Made by a program: the position numbers and the translations under genes. A model generated the notes under the pieces. That model saw nothing but the letters and a program-made list of their open reading frames with translations, searched no databases and was not told the origin of the DNA. This document shows, in pieces, positions 11,628 to 23,853 of a DNA stretch of 64,000 nt (its first letter is position 1; the number at the start of each line of letters is the position of its first letter). Location: NCBI RefSeq assembly GCF_037975245.1, contig NC_092563.1, forward strand, positions 27,050,960 to 27,114,959, given 5' to 3'. Origin of the DNA: Apostichopus japonicus. Its lineage: Eukaryota; Echinodermata; Holothuroidea; Aspidochirotida; Stichopodidae.

Positions 11628-14021
11628 GTATTAAAACACTGTCATTAGATTGTACTGTAGCAATGAGTGTGTGGTGGACAACTGCAGGTATTAAAACACT
11701 GTCATAGATTATACTGTAGCAATGAGTGTGTGGTGGACAACTGCAGGTATTAAAACACTGTCATAGATTGTACTGTAGCAATGAGTGTGTGGTGGACAAC
11801 TGCAGGTATTAAAATGCTGTCATAGATTGTCCACTTGATGAGTGATCTTTAAATAGAAAGTGAGGCTTTACCAAGTTTCGATTCCTGAAAATATGTAAGA
11901 CCATATGTAAGACCATATGTAAGACCAAAGGAACTCAACACTATGTTGTTGTTTGTGCAACCCTTGACAACGCGTATTGCAATGCAGTGAAGAGAACTGT
12001 ACAAATAATTTAATCAAGCACTTTTATTCTAAGTTCAACATCAACCAAACCCATGTGTTATTCTTTCAATGTGCCCATATACATTTGATTCTACAAACAT
12101 AAAGGGTTCACTTTATTTTAAGTTCAACACCAACCAAACCCATGTGTTAACTGTCCATGTACCTATATACATTTGATCCTACAAACATAAATGGTTCACT
12201 TTTATCTTAAGTTCAACATCAACCAAACCTATGTGTTAAATGTCAGTGTGCCTATATACATTTCTGCCCCCCGCCCCTGTCTCTCACACTCTCTCTTTCA
12301 ATATGAATTCAAACAAATCATATGCTTTGAGGCATGTAGCATTTGTTGGTATTTAATTCTCTGTGAGGATGACCTAAATGGATGCACATTCCATTATCAG
12401 TACTATAGGGGTAGGCAAATGATCAGATTGCTAGCATTCTGCTGCTCATACTGCATGTGTCTTCCTGTGTTTTAGTAAGCTGAGTTCATCAGCCATTTAT
12501 GTGTTTTAATAAACTGAGTTCATCAGTCATTTTTGATGAGTAAAGTAGGTTGCATTGTCTGACACCGTTTAGTTCTCATGCTCTTATTCTCACTGTCAGA
12601 ATTTTGCTGAAGGTTATTTGAGCATTTTCAAATTTTCATTTTTGTAGTCACAAGTATGTTCAGAGAGCTTCTTGCTTTTCTCCTTCTATTTTTTCCCTCC
12701 ATTTTTTGGGGGGGTGGGGGTGGGGGGTGAGGGGTTCATCCTTTTAATATCTCCTAGTGCTGAGATGGTTTTCTTTCTCTCAGTACCAAATAACTTTTGC
12801 AGAGTTGGGGGGAGATTGTGACCTGCACAAACCAAGGCCTTCAGTAACATGAAATTAGCCCCAAGCAGAATTCTCTGCTCCACAAAGCCCTCTGAATAAT
12901 GTTGTTGGTAGCCAAAGATGCTGTAACCATGGCAATAGACCTAAAGAGGGCTATTAGTTTGAAGTTGGTGATGCTTAAAGGTTCAAATTTTTTCCTTCTT
13001 TACAACTGCCTGGAGCAAAGAAATAACCTAGTCTTTACAGATGTGTGTCATATACAAGTCTAGCTCAAGTTCAAGATTTCTGTGCCAGTGGTGAGAAATC
13101 TCAAAAAGCTAATTTTCTCTGAACAGATTGCTCTGTGAATCGTAGGTTTTTAAATCTGTCTTCAGAGAAATATTGCTTTATAAAGTGATTTGGCAATGTA
13201 TGCAAATTAAACATGTACAGTGTGTGAGGGCAACATACATCCTGTTATATAACTCATAAATCTGATATTTGATGCTGAAAGAGTTTAAACTTTGAATGCT
13301 TTAGAGCAGTATGCCACAAACTGATTCAGGGGAAATCATTTATCCAATATCGCATCACAAAATGCTATGCAGAACATTCCAATTAATACACAAGTGCAAA
13401 GATATGCATAGTAGTTTGGTACACAGGAGCCATAGTATTTTACACAACAGACAAAATCTATAACCTTCAAAAAACGGCTACATAAAATGTGAACACTGAA
13501 TTATTCTCTGTGATTGTTCCAAACAGATAAGTGAAAAGGCAAAAAAATGTAATTGGGGAACACAATCCAATTCCACTAAAATCGCATCTGGAATGATGAA
13601 ATTTAAAATATTGGCAATTTTGGCAGTGTCAAAAATACACCATGACATTAACTGTTCAAGACATAAACTTTTGGTTTGTATTGGAGTAACTGGTTAATAG
13701 CTCTCACATCATATGGGTGAGCCAAAGAATTGGTCACACATGACATGACTTATCTAGAGGGCAGAAGAACAACCTAGGGTACAGATGTTGACAGGTGGCT
13801 AAAGATCTCGCATACCATGCTTACAATCTAAGTAATGACAGAAACCATTTCAGTGGAACCTAACTATCTTACCTAAGATATCTTGCACCGAAGTAAGAAG
13901 TGCTATTACTGGGTTTTTTATTGATGATATTTATCCTCTGTTTGTTTTCTACAGAGATGTATTCAATGCCTGGACTGCTGCCAACTGTGCCCAGGCCAGT
14001 GTGCTGCCCTCTGTGAAGTAA
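11509..14021 (+). CDS. TOX: TOX-family protein, C-terminal two exons (partial gene)
   Basis: TOX proteins are nuclear HMG-box factors; the vertebrate TOX4 member acts in a PP1 phosphatase complex. Joining exon 11509-11627 to exon 13955-14021 (phase AG|A, giving Arg) gives the last 61 residues of a protein. Visible are six cysteines in the order C-x4-C, x14, C-x3-C, x4, C plus one near the end, the signature block WDNEYCSNGCVVDNCRDVF, and the terminus PSVK. This block and its termination soon after DVF.AW are the pattern I know from the C-termini of TOX2/3/4-type proteins. The HMG box and N-terminus are outside the window or in unrecognised exons. The paralogue cannot be decided; many invertebrates have one TOX gene. 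The splice donor of the first exon lies within a tandem repeat (see that entry). Confidence 0.88.
11591..11829 (+). repeat. 59-60-bp minisatellite that duplicates the TOX exon end and its splice donor
   Basis: The last ~37 exon bases (from GTACTGCAGCAATG) plus ~22 intron bases are repeated as three further copies immediately downstream. Each copy keeps ACTGCAG|GTATTAAAA, so GT donors occur at 11628, 11688, 11747 and 11806. Intronic copies share changes absent from the exon copy (TGTAGCAATGAG in place of TGCAGCAATGGG). Read into the intron, the frame hits TAA directly after the first donor, so only the first donor gives the known protein. Confidence 0.93.
11628..13954 (+). other. TOX last intron
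   Basis: Begins GTATTA and ends TGTTTTCTACAG. It holds the donor-bearing repeat, three ATGTAAGACC units near 11894-11928 and an ~85-bp triplicated segment. Nothing else coding was seen. Confidence 0.85.
12019..12265. repeat. ~85-bp tandem repeat, three copies
   Basis: The segment containing TAAGTTCAACATCAACCAAA, CATGTGTTA and ATATACATTTGAT is present three times in direct orientation with small indels, within the last TOX intron. Confidence 0.88.
13955..14021 (+). CDS. TOX: TOX last coding exon
   Basis: It follows a good polypyrimidine tract and acceptor (TTTGTTTTCTACAG). The first base completes the Arg codon, then DVFNAWTAANCAQASVLPSV-K and TAA at 14019-14021. The DVF.AW block is the conserved end of TOX2/3/4-like proteins. 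Confidence 0.88.
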
Positions 14022-14615
14022 CGCCCCGTTGACGGCCAACCATCTTTTCATCAAAGTGATTTCAAAGTTTTAATAAGTTTGTGTGTGTTTTTTGGCTTTT
14101 TGGGGGGATCCTTCCTGGAGTTTGAGGGGATTCATATCTCTTTCAGACAACAAGACAAGAAAGGAAAACAGTTCATCAGAGATGGAGTGAAGGTGACAAA
14201 ATATAATTCCAACCACTGGGATAAACGACGACTTGTGTCTCTCAGATAGTCTGCTACAGGACCATTTGTGACCTACATACAGTATTATGATGTAAACCGG
14301 TGCTGGCTGAAGAATGACTACTGAACCACTATCCTGCTCATGATGGCTATACTGATTGGTTACATATGTATGGTGGTGGTTACTATATGGCTACTGTATC
14401 TGTGTCCTTCTGAAGACGGCTACAAACAGACTCTCTCATATATGATAGCACTTAATTTGCTCCATCTTTTCTAGCTAATATTTCAGCTATTGTTGTTGTT
14501 AATACTGCGATGGAATTCTCCAACAGCCCTTGCTGTTATTTTTTTTTTTCTCCTTTCTTTATCTTCTTAGCCTAATAATTGTGCTCTGTGAATAAATCCC
14601 CTTTTTTGGTGTATT
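14022..14615 (+). other. TOX 3' UTR
   Basis: Non-coding sequence from the stop codon to about 20 bases past the polyadenylation signal. The exact cleavage site is inferred. Confidence 0.65.
14591..14596 (+). terminator. Polyadenylation signal AATAAA (TOX)
   Basis: Canonical AATAAA about 570 bases after the TOX stop, followed within 20 bases by a T/GT-rich element (TTTTTTGGTGT), the usual arrangement of a cleavage site. Confidence 0.75.
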
Positions 14616-17600
14616 AAACTTTTCAGCCTGTTTTTAATTCATTAGTTAATTAGTACATTATGATAATTGTAATTTGAATAGATTTCAATGGAAGCTCTTT
14701 AATTTAAACACTGTTTTGGGGGATTAATGTCAATCAAGACATTGGACCATAAAATGACATGCTAATAGTTTGCTTTGAAACATGTCACAAATGTTTGATT
14801 GTTTATATTATTTCAATTATTTTTTGTTTCATTTCTTAAAAAATTGCTTCTACTGAAAACCAAAACATATTATGAAAGGTTACTAATCTCACATACCTTG
14901 ACAATCTTATAATCACCAATTTAAATTGGGAGAAATAAAAAAAAATAGACTAATTTTCGTTCAAATTTCCTTTGCCGATTACTTCCAATAGTGATAATTA
15001 TTATTACTTTATTTCTTTGCAAAGCATTTTTTGTTTGGACTCAGGGCTGTTACTGGTGCAATGTGCTATATGCAGTGAAAAGTCATCACTGAAATTTTTG
15101 AAAAAAAGTGTTTTATTAAGTCAAAAAAAGCTGTTCTGCATTTCACTGTGAGCGATGGTTGTTCACAGTTCTTTTGACAAATAGGTTAGTGTTCTAGCAT
15201 TTGAGTATATTGGGCATCCTATCACAGGGACTATTGTGGTAGGGTTTGCCTTAAAAAGAAGTTAAATTTTGAGAGAGAAAAAAAAACAACTTCAAAACTT
15301 ACCACTGAGTGTGTTCTATAATAGTATTCCAAGTATGTACCGATCCGTTTTGAGAATAGAGATATTTTAAGCATTGACATAGTGAAAAAACAAAACAAAA
15401 AAAGAACAAAAATTAAATCTTACTAAATACATAAGCTATTAAAATTATTATCTGTTTTCAATTTCATGGTTTTCTTCTGTTAAATAAGTCATGATACCTT
15501 TTAAAAATCAGTCGGTCGATTATTTTGTCAGCGCGAAGTTCACTTCTGTTAATCAACGTCTCTTTGAGTCCATTGAAGAAATAGGTCTGACAGTCATGGT
15601 CAAAGGAGGTCAATCCATGTCATGAGGTAAATGCCAGTGACATTCATGCTGTGTTCTGGTCTCACTAGTGGGAGGAAAAAGTCAATAAAGCTGTCTGAAT
15701 ATTCTACATGTTCCATTTCTTCGTTAGGAGCAAAATATTGTTAGTGAAGGCAAGTTATCACAAAATAAAAAATGTTGGGGTATAGATGTATGATGTCCTT
15801 GTTAACGATCAGATGGTATAAATAGATATAGATAAATATACATTCATATCATTGTGTCATATGCTAAGGATTTCTTTATGATAAATGACTTCCTTAACAA
15901 AGGGTAAACTCTCACCTAGCCCCCCATAATGCTAGATATTAAAGTTTTATAATATACTTCAAACGCAAACGCAAACTAAATAACGTTGCTGCTGGTAAAT
16001 ATCGGTGGCGCTATTTCCAAAATAATATTGTACCCATGAAGTGCCATGTGAAGATAAGTACTATTTTTCAAGCTCTGCATAAACTTAAAATCTGACTGTC
16101 TGTCCATCTAAATGTCTGTCTGGCTGTTACAAACTAAACACTGAACCGTGACTGGTTGATGGGAAAGAACAAAAAATTGGATGTCTAGAATGGGATTTGT
16201 ACCAGTGGCCTCTGGGTAACTGGTTGAAGTTTGCAAAATTCTTTTTTTTTAAATCACTTGATGGTTAATTGATGAAACCGTATATGTGTGACAGGAAAGA
16301 CTGGAAGAAAAAAAAAAAAAAACGAGATCCCGGATGGGATCGATATCAATTTCTTCAAATATCAAGTATTTAGATGTTGTTTATTGCTTTTGAACTTAAT
16401 TGACTAAATTATGATTATAAAGGGAAATGAAAAATATTATTCCCTCTCTAAAAACAGGATTAGGAACGAAAATGGGAGAAAGGGCAAGAAATATAGCAGA
16501 GGTCTTATTTGAATATGTATCAGAAATAATTTGCATATGAAGAGAGAAGAGATGGATTCTTGCAAACGATATTCACAGCTGAAGGCACAGTAGTGGGAAG
16601 ATTTAACATCATTTTTTTTTAAAGTTATTTGGTTTTTTTTTTCGGTTTTATGTAAATAAGGTAGTTGAAAGGTGACAAACATGAAGATACTTCATTCTGC
16701 CCGATATGTTGGACGTAAAGCTTTTGCAGTAGCCAATGACAAAATAAAGGAGACTCGAATCAAATTTGTTTTGGTTTTTACGAGCCTCTCGCGTGAATAT
16801 GGTGTCTTGCCATCTATGTCCTGCATATAAGCTTTCAAAACTGTACATTATTTATTAATTTTTATTTATTTATTTTTCATTTGCAACATTTTCTTATCTT
16901 GGAGGACAGATGTGAGTCGTCTTTGTATTCAATTACATTGTCAGAAGATGGGAAAGAGAATGTACTTGCCTCATCCAGTTTACGGGAGAGTTTTGTCATT
17001 GTTTTTGGGGGAGGGGGAGGTGGGAAATGTTTTGTGCTGCTTACACTTGAGAAAGAGATTATAGGTAAGGGGCATAAATAGTAGTGTTGGTCACATTATT
17101 ATTTGGTAGTTCACTTGTGTGACTATATGAAGATATGACCACTTTGGCATATCTCTACCTCCCCCTCCCCCTCCCCTCCCCCTACCCTCCAACATGGTAT
17201 TTGAATACCTTCATCAAGTTAACTTATACAAATGACAATTATGGTAACTTCCACTGTTGACCAATTTGCTGATAAATTCCGTTTTTTTTTATTTCACTGG
17301 GAATTAATAAAAGTCATAAAGTCAACTTCATTTCTTGCAATTCACTGTAATTTGCCAAATGAAAAGACTACCTATTTTCAGCATCACATCTCATCCCCCT
17401 CCACTCCCCCACCTCCCCCCCCCCCTCATAAAAATTACAAACACCACCTAGCAAGCATCCTGAGGTTGGGCAAGGGCATTCGTACTTAAGACATGAATGA
17501 CTTCTCTGACCATGCTCCCTGCATTCAATGAAATGTACAGTCTATGAAATAGAAAATTTAAACAGTTACTCATTTGTTATTGAATACTAAATTCAGATAT

Positions 17601-20600
17601 TGAATATTTATTCATATACTGACTATTCATTTTAGTTAATAAATACTGCCAATGTTATCTGAAGAATATCTGGAGGTCATCGTTATTATTCGAATAATTT
17701 GGTTGTTCTGCGAACCTCTCTGTATAGTAAGTTAAAGAAGAAGTGATATTCCATGTTCTGGTTGGATGTCATAATGAAAATTAGTTGAAGCTAAATAGAG
17801 GGCGCCAGGTATCTTTTACTGATGCAGTTTCATTGACGAACAGATAAAGTAAATTGTTCATAGCTCTGTGAAGTCTATACGTATTTCCATTAACTTTATG
17901 AGATACATTTTGACAAAGGCAAGATCTATTCCAAACTTTCTTTCTTTCTTACTTTCTTTTCCTTTTCTTTTTCTTCTTATTTTAGAAAGTAATATAATAA
18001 AAGCATTGTACAAAATTAAGTATTGCATTCCATGTAAGTGAGATTTATGAAAGAGAAAAGAATTCTAATTATGATATTTTTTCTTTCATTCTTCCTCGAC
18101 TATTTCTGCCCCGTAGATAGTGTTTTGTTTTATGCACAGAACATTTGAGTAAAAAAAAAGCTGCGTATTTTGTATTTTATCTCTTTTTTTTTTTTGCCTT
18201 GTTCATTGGCTCTGGTTATCAATAATGTTAAATCTAGAAGTGCCCTTGTCCACAATTAAAACAAAAAAAATCTTTGAAAGACAAAGGAAAAAAATGAAAA
18301 ATGTTACAGAATAAAATTGTGCCATGTACAACAATTTTTGTCATAAACTGTTTTTTATTTCTTTTTGGTTGAAGGAATTGAAGTAAATGTAGAAATGTTA
18401 CTTTGAACTATATGATATTGGTTAGTAGAGGGCAAATCATAATAATGCACTGAAAGGACCCAAATAAACTTGATATGGGTAACCCTTCACTCACTCCCTC
18501 CACCCCCCCCCCTCATCTCCCTCGTCAAAAAAACCCCACAAAAGTCAGGAAAATTCACAAATCTTTCCATTCTACTGACTAATTTTTTGCTTCTGCTTGT
18601 GTCTGCTGATATGAAGCTGATATCAGTTCTGCAAATGTAACAAATCCCTAAAGCTTCAGCAGGCTTCCTCCCCCCCCCCTTCCTTTACCCCACAAGGGAC
18701 CTGCTGGCTCCTGGAACCCGCACTGAAAAAGTTTGGGGCTGTCCCAGATTGCATTATGTGACCCCCAAATGTGTGCTTTCATTTTGCTGTGCCCCCACTT
18801 TTGAATGTCTGGTGACACCACTGGCCAGGTAGGGGAACTGGGCAACTGCTCCACCCACACCCTATGCAGACCATCATTTGTTCAAACACATTGCAAATTA
18901 CAAGACACAAAATATTCTGCCCTTCAATTTGTTGTAGCTGCTCCTTATATTGTTGGTGCCCCCTCCCCCTAACTTCCCTCTGAGATGCAGCCCGGAGGGG
19001 CGGGGGCGGATGTGTTCAGCATTTCAGGGATGCGTATGGGGGAGGGGGTAGAAAGATTTTTGACTGAGATTATGGGGCAATAAAAATGACATGGGGGGGG
19101 GTAGCTTTCACACGGCTATTTGTTTAGCCAATGGGCGGAAATTGACGGATACCTGAAAACCGCTATCAATTGTCCAACCCTGTGCTCCTCTCCCATTTTC
19201 GTATCGTGATTTAAAACCATACAGAGGGAAAGTTTCTTATGATTTACTATGTAACCTGGACATCGAGATTCTACAGGGAGCTGGGTAATATGCTCCCTTG
19301 AGATAAAGCGCTGGTGATTCTTAAAAACGGATTTTACCGACTTTGTGTTGCCAATTTGTTGCCAATTTACCTTCATTATTCAAAATATAAATCTTTTTAC
19401 CATACTACCACTTCATGGAGAGGCTAGCGATTCTCAAAGTTGTGTCTCCCAGACACATTAGACCTGTAAACTTCTATTCGTAATCACATGCAAAGAAATC
19501 AAATGATTTCAAATTTTTCTAGACTGTTGATTAGAATTTTCATTATATGAAATGAAAGAATTTCAATATTCACAATTGACCGAAATCAATGCAAATACAG
19601 TTTTGCCTGTTGTGATGTGGACAGACGAAAGTTAAATCTAGAAATGAAGGGCGACATTTCACTTTGCAATTGAACAACTTTAGTCAAGATGAAACACTAA
19701 CCTATGGTCAGCTACATAAGGCGGGGGGGGGGGGGGGCGGGTGAAATATTGGTTTGAATCGTCAATTGTTGGAAACTCGGTGGTCATAAAATAAACATCA
19801 TCTCTTAAAATAGTCTGAGTCGATATATTATGCTATTTCTAATATTTCTAATTTTAAGCTTACATCGAGACATTACTTGACGGAATGCGAAACTACAATC
19901 TTATTTTCTAACTCCTTGTTCATGAACCCACAATGTAGTTGAAAATACTGCAATGTAGTTGAAAATACTGCAAACTAACTTTAAAATTGTCTGAATACGG
20001 CCAATTGGCGTTCGATTTAGCAACAATTAGCATATTACTATAAGTTCCCGGTATAGCATATTTAGGTTACAAAGAAAAGTTGACAACCTTCTCGTGTTTA
20101 TGCTGATGAAAATTTCGAACTGGCGGTACAGCTCCCCTCTATACGAATCCACCCAGTTGGAAAAAATATAATTTTAGTTGCAATAATATGATTCTACTCC
20201 TCCCCCCCCCCTCCCCAATCTCAAGACCCTACCAACGTAGTCCCTTCATATGGTCCTTATTATCTCGTTCATTTAAAATACAGTCATAATGTTTCTATCT
20301 CCTACTTTCTTTCTAAATTTTAAAGGTGTGCGCGGGGTAGGGGGGGGGTGGGTGTATTCTAAGTTGCCGCCGAATGAGGTGGATCAGTGCATTTTTTTTA
20401 TGGAGGGATTTTATGGAGGAGAATGAGGACGATGTGATTTTGGTGTCGTTGCATGCGATCGAGTCTCATACGGAAGTGGGGTTCTCCTCGACATGGAAAT
20501 TTATATGTCAGATGATGTCCATGTTTGGACTTTACATTATGTATATTATTAGATCTAAACGCAAGGTTTACTTTTGGATATATGAGTGTGGTTGACAGGG

Positions 20601-20797
20601 CTGTGTGTACGGTGTACCCCCCCCCCCCATACACACACATCACACACATCACACACATCACACACCCTGGATCCCCAACTGGGGGCGTTATGAGCCTGGA
20701 GGTGTGGTCTTATTCTCTTTTCCGACTGAATGCCTAAAACAATTCCCCCGGGTCGATTGAACGTTTTCCCTCAAAGTAATATAGCAAGATATTTCAG
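14616..20797. other. Intergenic, no gene seen
   Basis: AT-rich sequence with poly-A, poly-T and poly-C/G runs (for example 18505, 18670, 19723 and 20200). A 20-bp direct duplication (CAATGTAGTTGAAAATACTG) lies at 19931-19970, and a short CACACAT microsatellite is at 20630-20663. No exon or RNA gene could be supported. Confidence 0.6.
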
Positions 20798-22225
20798 TTG
20801 ATGTTATATATACCAGTGGCTTGCGCAAAGGGGCCATGGCCACACCTCCCATCGTCGGTCGGGAAAAATTGTTCAGTCGGGGTGTATCCCAACCCCCACC
20901 TATCTAAATCCTGCCCTATACACAACATCAATGTTGAAGTTCTGCCTGGAGAATATGTGCATCATACTGCATATGATAATGTCAGTCATGGTACATATAT
21001 TCAGGTCTGACGAGAGGGGGGGGGTGTTCAACAACCCTGGGGACCGAGGTCACATGAGGGGCCCAGAAAAAATATGTCTAACAAATAACTTGGTCTCAAT
21101 GCTATTACAAACGTAAGGCAACGTGAAAATGGCTCCCAATGACAAAGCCTACTCGATCATCCCCAGAGCCCGACCTGGCTCTCAAAACGCCCCTGGATAT
21201 ATTCCAGGCATTCTGTAAACTCACCCCCGTACTTCACATGCTTATAGTGCCCGACGATCGTCTTATGCAAGCCTTGATAGAGGTTATATTCAGATAACGG
21301 TTGAGATGATGTCATGAAACATCAGACAACGAACACACCATTTACATTCTTCCCGACCCCACATGGCATCCCGTGGCCTGATGACATTTCATCTTTTACT
21401 TCCGAGCAGAGATTGGACTGCAGCACGAACAAAACAGAACAATTAGAATAAAATACGCCTTACCGTGGCTTCTTACTTCTAGGCCCAATATGCATAACCC
21501 AGTGGCGTGCGCAAGGGGGATGGGGATGGCTCAGGATTTCTTGTGCATTTAGGCCGGGATTAAAACATTATACCACTACTACGGATGTAAACCGTCTCCC
21601 CTCCCACTCCCCCCCCCCCCTCCCTTCGACCTCATTCAAAGTATTTATTTGCAGAACCATGCGTTGAGAGCTATACTTCAAATAGACCTATAGGTAATTT
21701 GTAGTCTAACTCAGTGGCGGATCCAGGATTTCGCCGAAGGGGGGGCCCAGATGGGAAATGCCTAATCGTCGTCCAGGGGGAGGTCTAAGGGGAGTGGATG
21801 CCCCCCTCCCCTTTGGAAAATTTCACAAAATATGGAGGTCCTCGGTGCAATCTGGTGCTACTTTTCGTGAAAGTTTGGAGTAAAATTTATTTCCAATAAA
21901 TCATGTATTCATGGTTTGCCGGGCATATATTTGCAATTTCGAGCAATGAGCTGGGATTTACGTCTTTGGGGAGTAGGTGGTGATGCAAACTACTTTTTAC
22001 CAGGCTACTCCAGGCCATTTCATCTTGGATGCCCCCTTCCAGATGGAGACTATTGATGCAGTCAGAGTGCCCCTCTCACCTTCACTTCATCAGAATGATG
22101 GTGTACTCTTTTTGCAAATTTATTTTTACAAAAAATTACACGCACAGTGGCGTAGCTAGGATTTTTTGAGTGGGGGGGGGGCCATGGGGATGTTCTTTCT
22201 TGTGGGGGGCCGGAGGTTACTATCT

Positions 22226-22262
22226 AAGCGGAGCGCCACCTTGGTTGGCGCGGAGCGTACAG
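22226..22262 (+). repeat. Dispersed module with GCGCCA/TGGCGC hairpin, copy 1
   Basis: CTAAGCGGAGCGCCACC, a short spacer, then GGTTGGCGCGGAGCGTAC. The arms GCGCCA and TGGCGC can pair. It sits ~80 bases inside a transposon left end, as do the copies at 23195, 57714, 58423 and 59142. Confidence 0.85.
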
Positions 22263-22734
22263 AGAAAATTTGAGATTCAGCACCCCCCAGATCGCAGGAG
22301 ATGGCACCTGTGAGGCAAAATAGCAACCAAAAAGATGTGCAACTTTGGTGACAGAAATGCAAAAAAAGTTTTTTCTCTTTCATGCTGACTGGCCTTGCCA
22401 ACTCAGCCAGACTTTTAACTTGAGGGAAGTTGGCATCATTTGTCGTTTCAAGCTGTCAAGGCCTTTCTCCCAACTCAAACCCTTTTGGGCTACCGGTAGA
22501 TTTGCAGGATATGCCCACATGTGGACTTAAATAGCATTATAGGAAGGGGATGGAAGACTAACACGCACCGATGTTTCGGTAATGGTCCACATTGGTGGCT
22601 CGGTGCTAATTAGGCCATTTATTGGGTTTCTTGAGGCAGCTGTCATCAGAATCTGGGTTTTTGTGCCAATCGATGACCGATAACATGTATTGGTATGTAA
22701 ATTTCTTCTTCATATATCTAGCAACACTCTAAAA

Positions 22735-22953
22735 ACAAATGAGTGGATTTCATTCCATTGGAGTGATCACTCGGCGCACTTCAAATTAAGAGTGAAATTT
22801 AACTCTATTGGAGTTAACCCTCACTCCTAATATGAGTGAATATAACTCTATTAGGAGTTAAGATTTACTCCAATGGAGTGGAAATTCACTCTTATACCGG
22901 AATGTGCTCAGTGATCACTCCCATGGAGTGAAATTCACCTATGTTTTTATCAG
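22735..22953. mobile_element. Palindromic fold-back (MITE-like) element, ~220 bp
   Basis: The two halves are imperfect inverted copies. The left arm has CTAAAAACA...ATTTCATTCCATTGGAGTGATCACT; the right arm reverse-complements to ATAAAAACA...ATTTCACTCCATGGGAGTGATCACT. The centre repeats AACTCTATTGGAGTTAA-type palindromes. No open frame and no clear TSD were identified. Confidence 0.65.
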
Positions 22954-23120
22954 TACAGTACAGTGCATATCATCAGGGACGTACGTACGTACGTTCGTAT
23001 ATCAGACGCACTCGATACCCAGAATTCCCAATATTTTATATCTCTACTAGTAGTGAAAATCATGTTTCGACAGTTTCGTGGGCGTAAAAAAGTTGTTTTG
23101 TGGAATATTCAATGACATAT

Positions 23121-23853
23121 CAGGGGGCGGATGCAGGATTTGTGACAGGGGGGGGGGTCTGACTGGTCCAGCCGCGCCTGAACGTAAGACTATCTAAGCG
23201 GAGCGCCATCATCGGTTGGCGCGGAGCGTACAAGAAAATTTTGGGCTTTACAAACCCCCCAGATGGCCGGAAACGGCACTTCCCGAGTATTCTAAGCAGC
23301 ATGTACCTAGCCTGAAAATATGGATCTCATGTCTGCAATTTCTCAATTTATGAGAAAAAAACAATCTATGAAATATGGTATTACATATCAAATGAGTTGA
23401 GATGATACAAAAATCATAATGCCTTTAGCCCCCAATCCCCTCCCGTTCCGTCACCACTGTTTGATGCAGGGCCGGATCCAGGATTCTGGAAGGGTGAGGG
23501 GTTTGCTCATGAAAAATTCGTTAGCGCATCCTAGCAGCCTACCGCTCTGTAACCTCACCGCCCAAAAAAATTCGAACACCACCTCAAGTTTGAAACTGTT
23601 CGGTCTGAAAATTGAGATCGTTAGGCATTTTTGGCACGTGTAGCACGCGTGCACACTATAGTTCAATTGACGGAAAAGACACACCTGGATGACTTGTGAG
23701 GATAACCGCTTTTCTGACGTCCTACATGTTTAAAATTGGCGTTTAATTTAATTATTTTTTCTCTCTCTTTTTTCTCTCTTTTTTTTTCTCTCTTTTTTGG
23801 GGGGTCAAGAGCAGGGGGGTCCGGACCCCCCCCCCCCTCTGGATCCGCGCCTG
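23121..23853. mobile_element. Non-autonomous DNA transposon, 5-bp TSD (element C)
   Basis: The left end CAGGGGGCGGATGCAGG and the right end (reverse complement CAGGCGCGGATCCAGAGG) form an imperfect inverted pair, flanked by a perfect CATAT on both sides (23116-23120 and 23854-23858). Inside are the GCGGAGCGCCA module, a second start-like sequence (CAGGGCCGGATCCAGG at 23467) and a T/C-rich tract before the right end. It belongs with elements A and D by termini and TSD length. Confidence 0.72.
23195..23232 (+). repeat. Dispersed GCGGAGCGCCA hairpin module, copy 2
   Basis: CTAAGCGGAGCGCCA, ATC spacer, then GGTTGGCGCGGAGCGTAC, followed by AAGAAAATTTTGGG and CCCCCCAGAT..CCGGAAACGGCACTTCC, which is shared with the copy at 57714. 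Confidence 0.85.

Noticed and set aside
11648-11829. Extra TOX micro-exons
   Set aside because: The copies lack an acceptor and read into stop codons; they duplicate the exon end rather than encode new exons.
20814-21530. Further CAGTGGC(G/T)TGCGC transposon starts at ~20815 and ~21501
   Set aside because: No matching right end with a target-site duplication could be paired, so no element was delimited.
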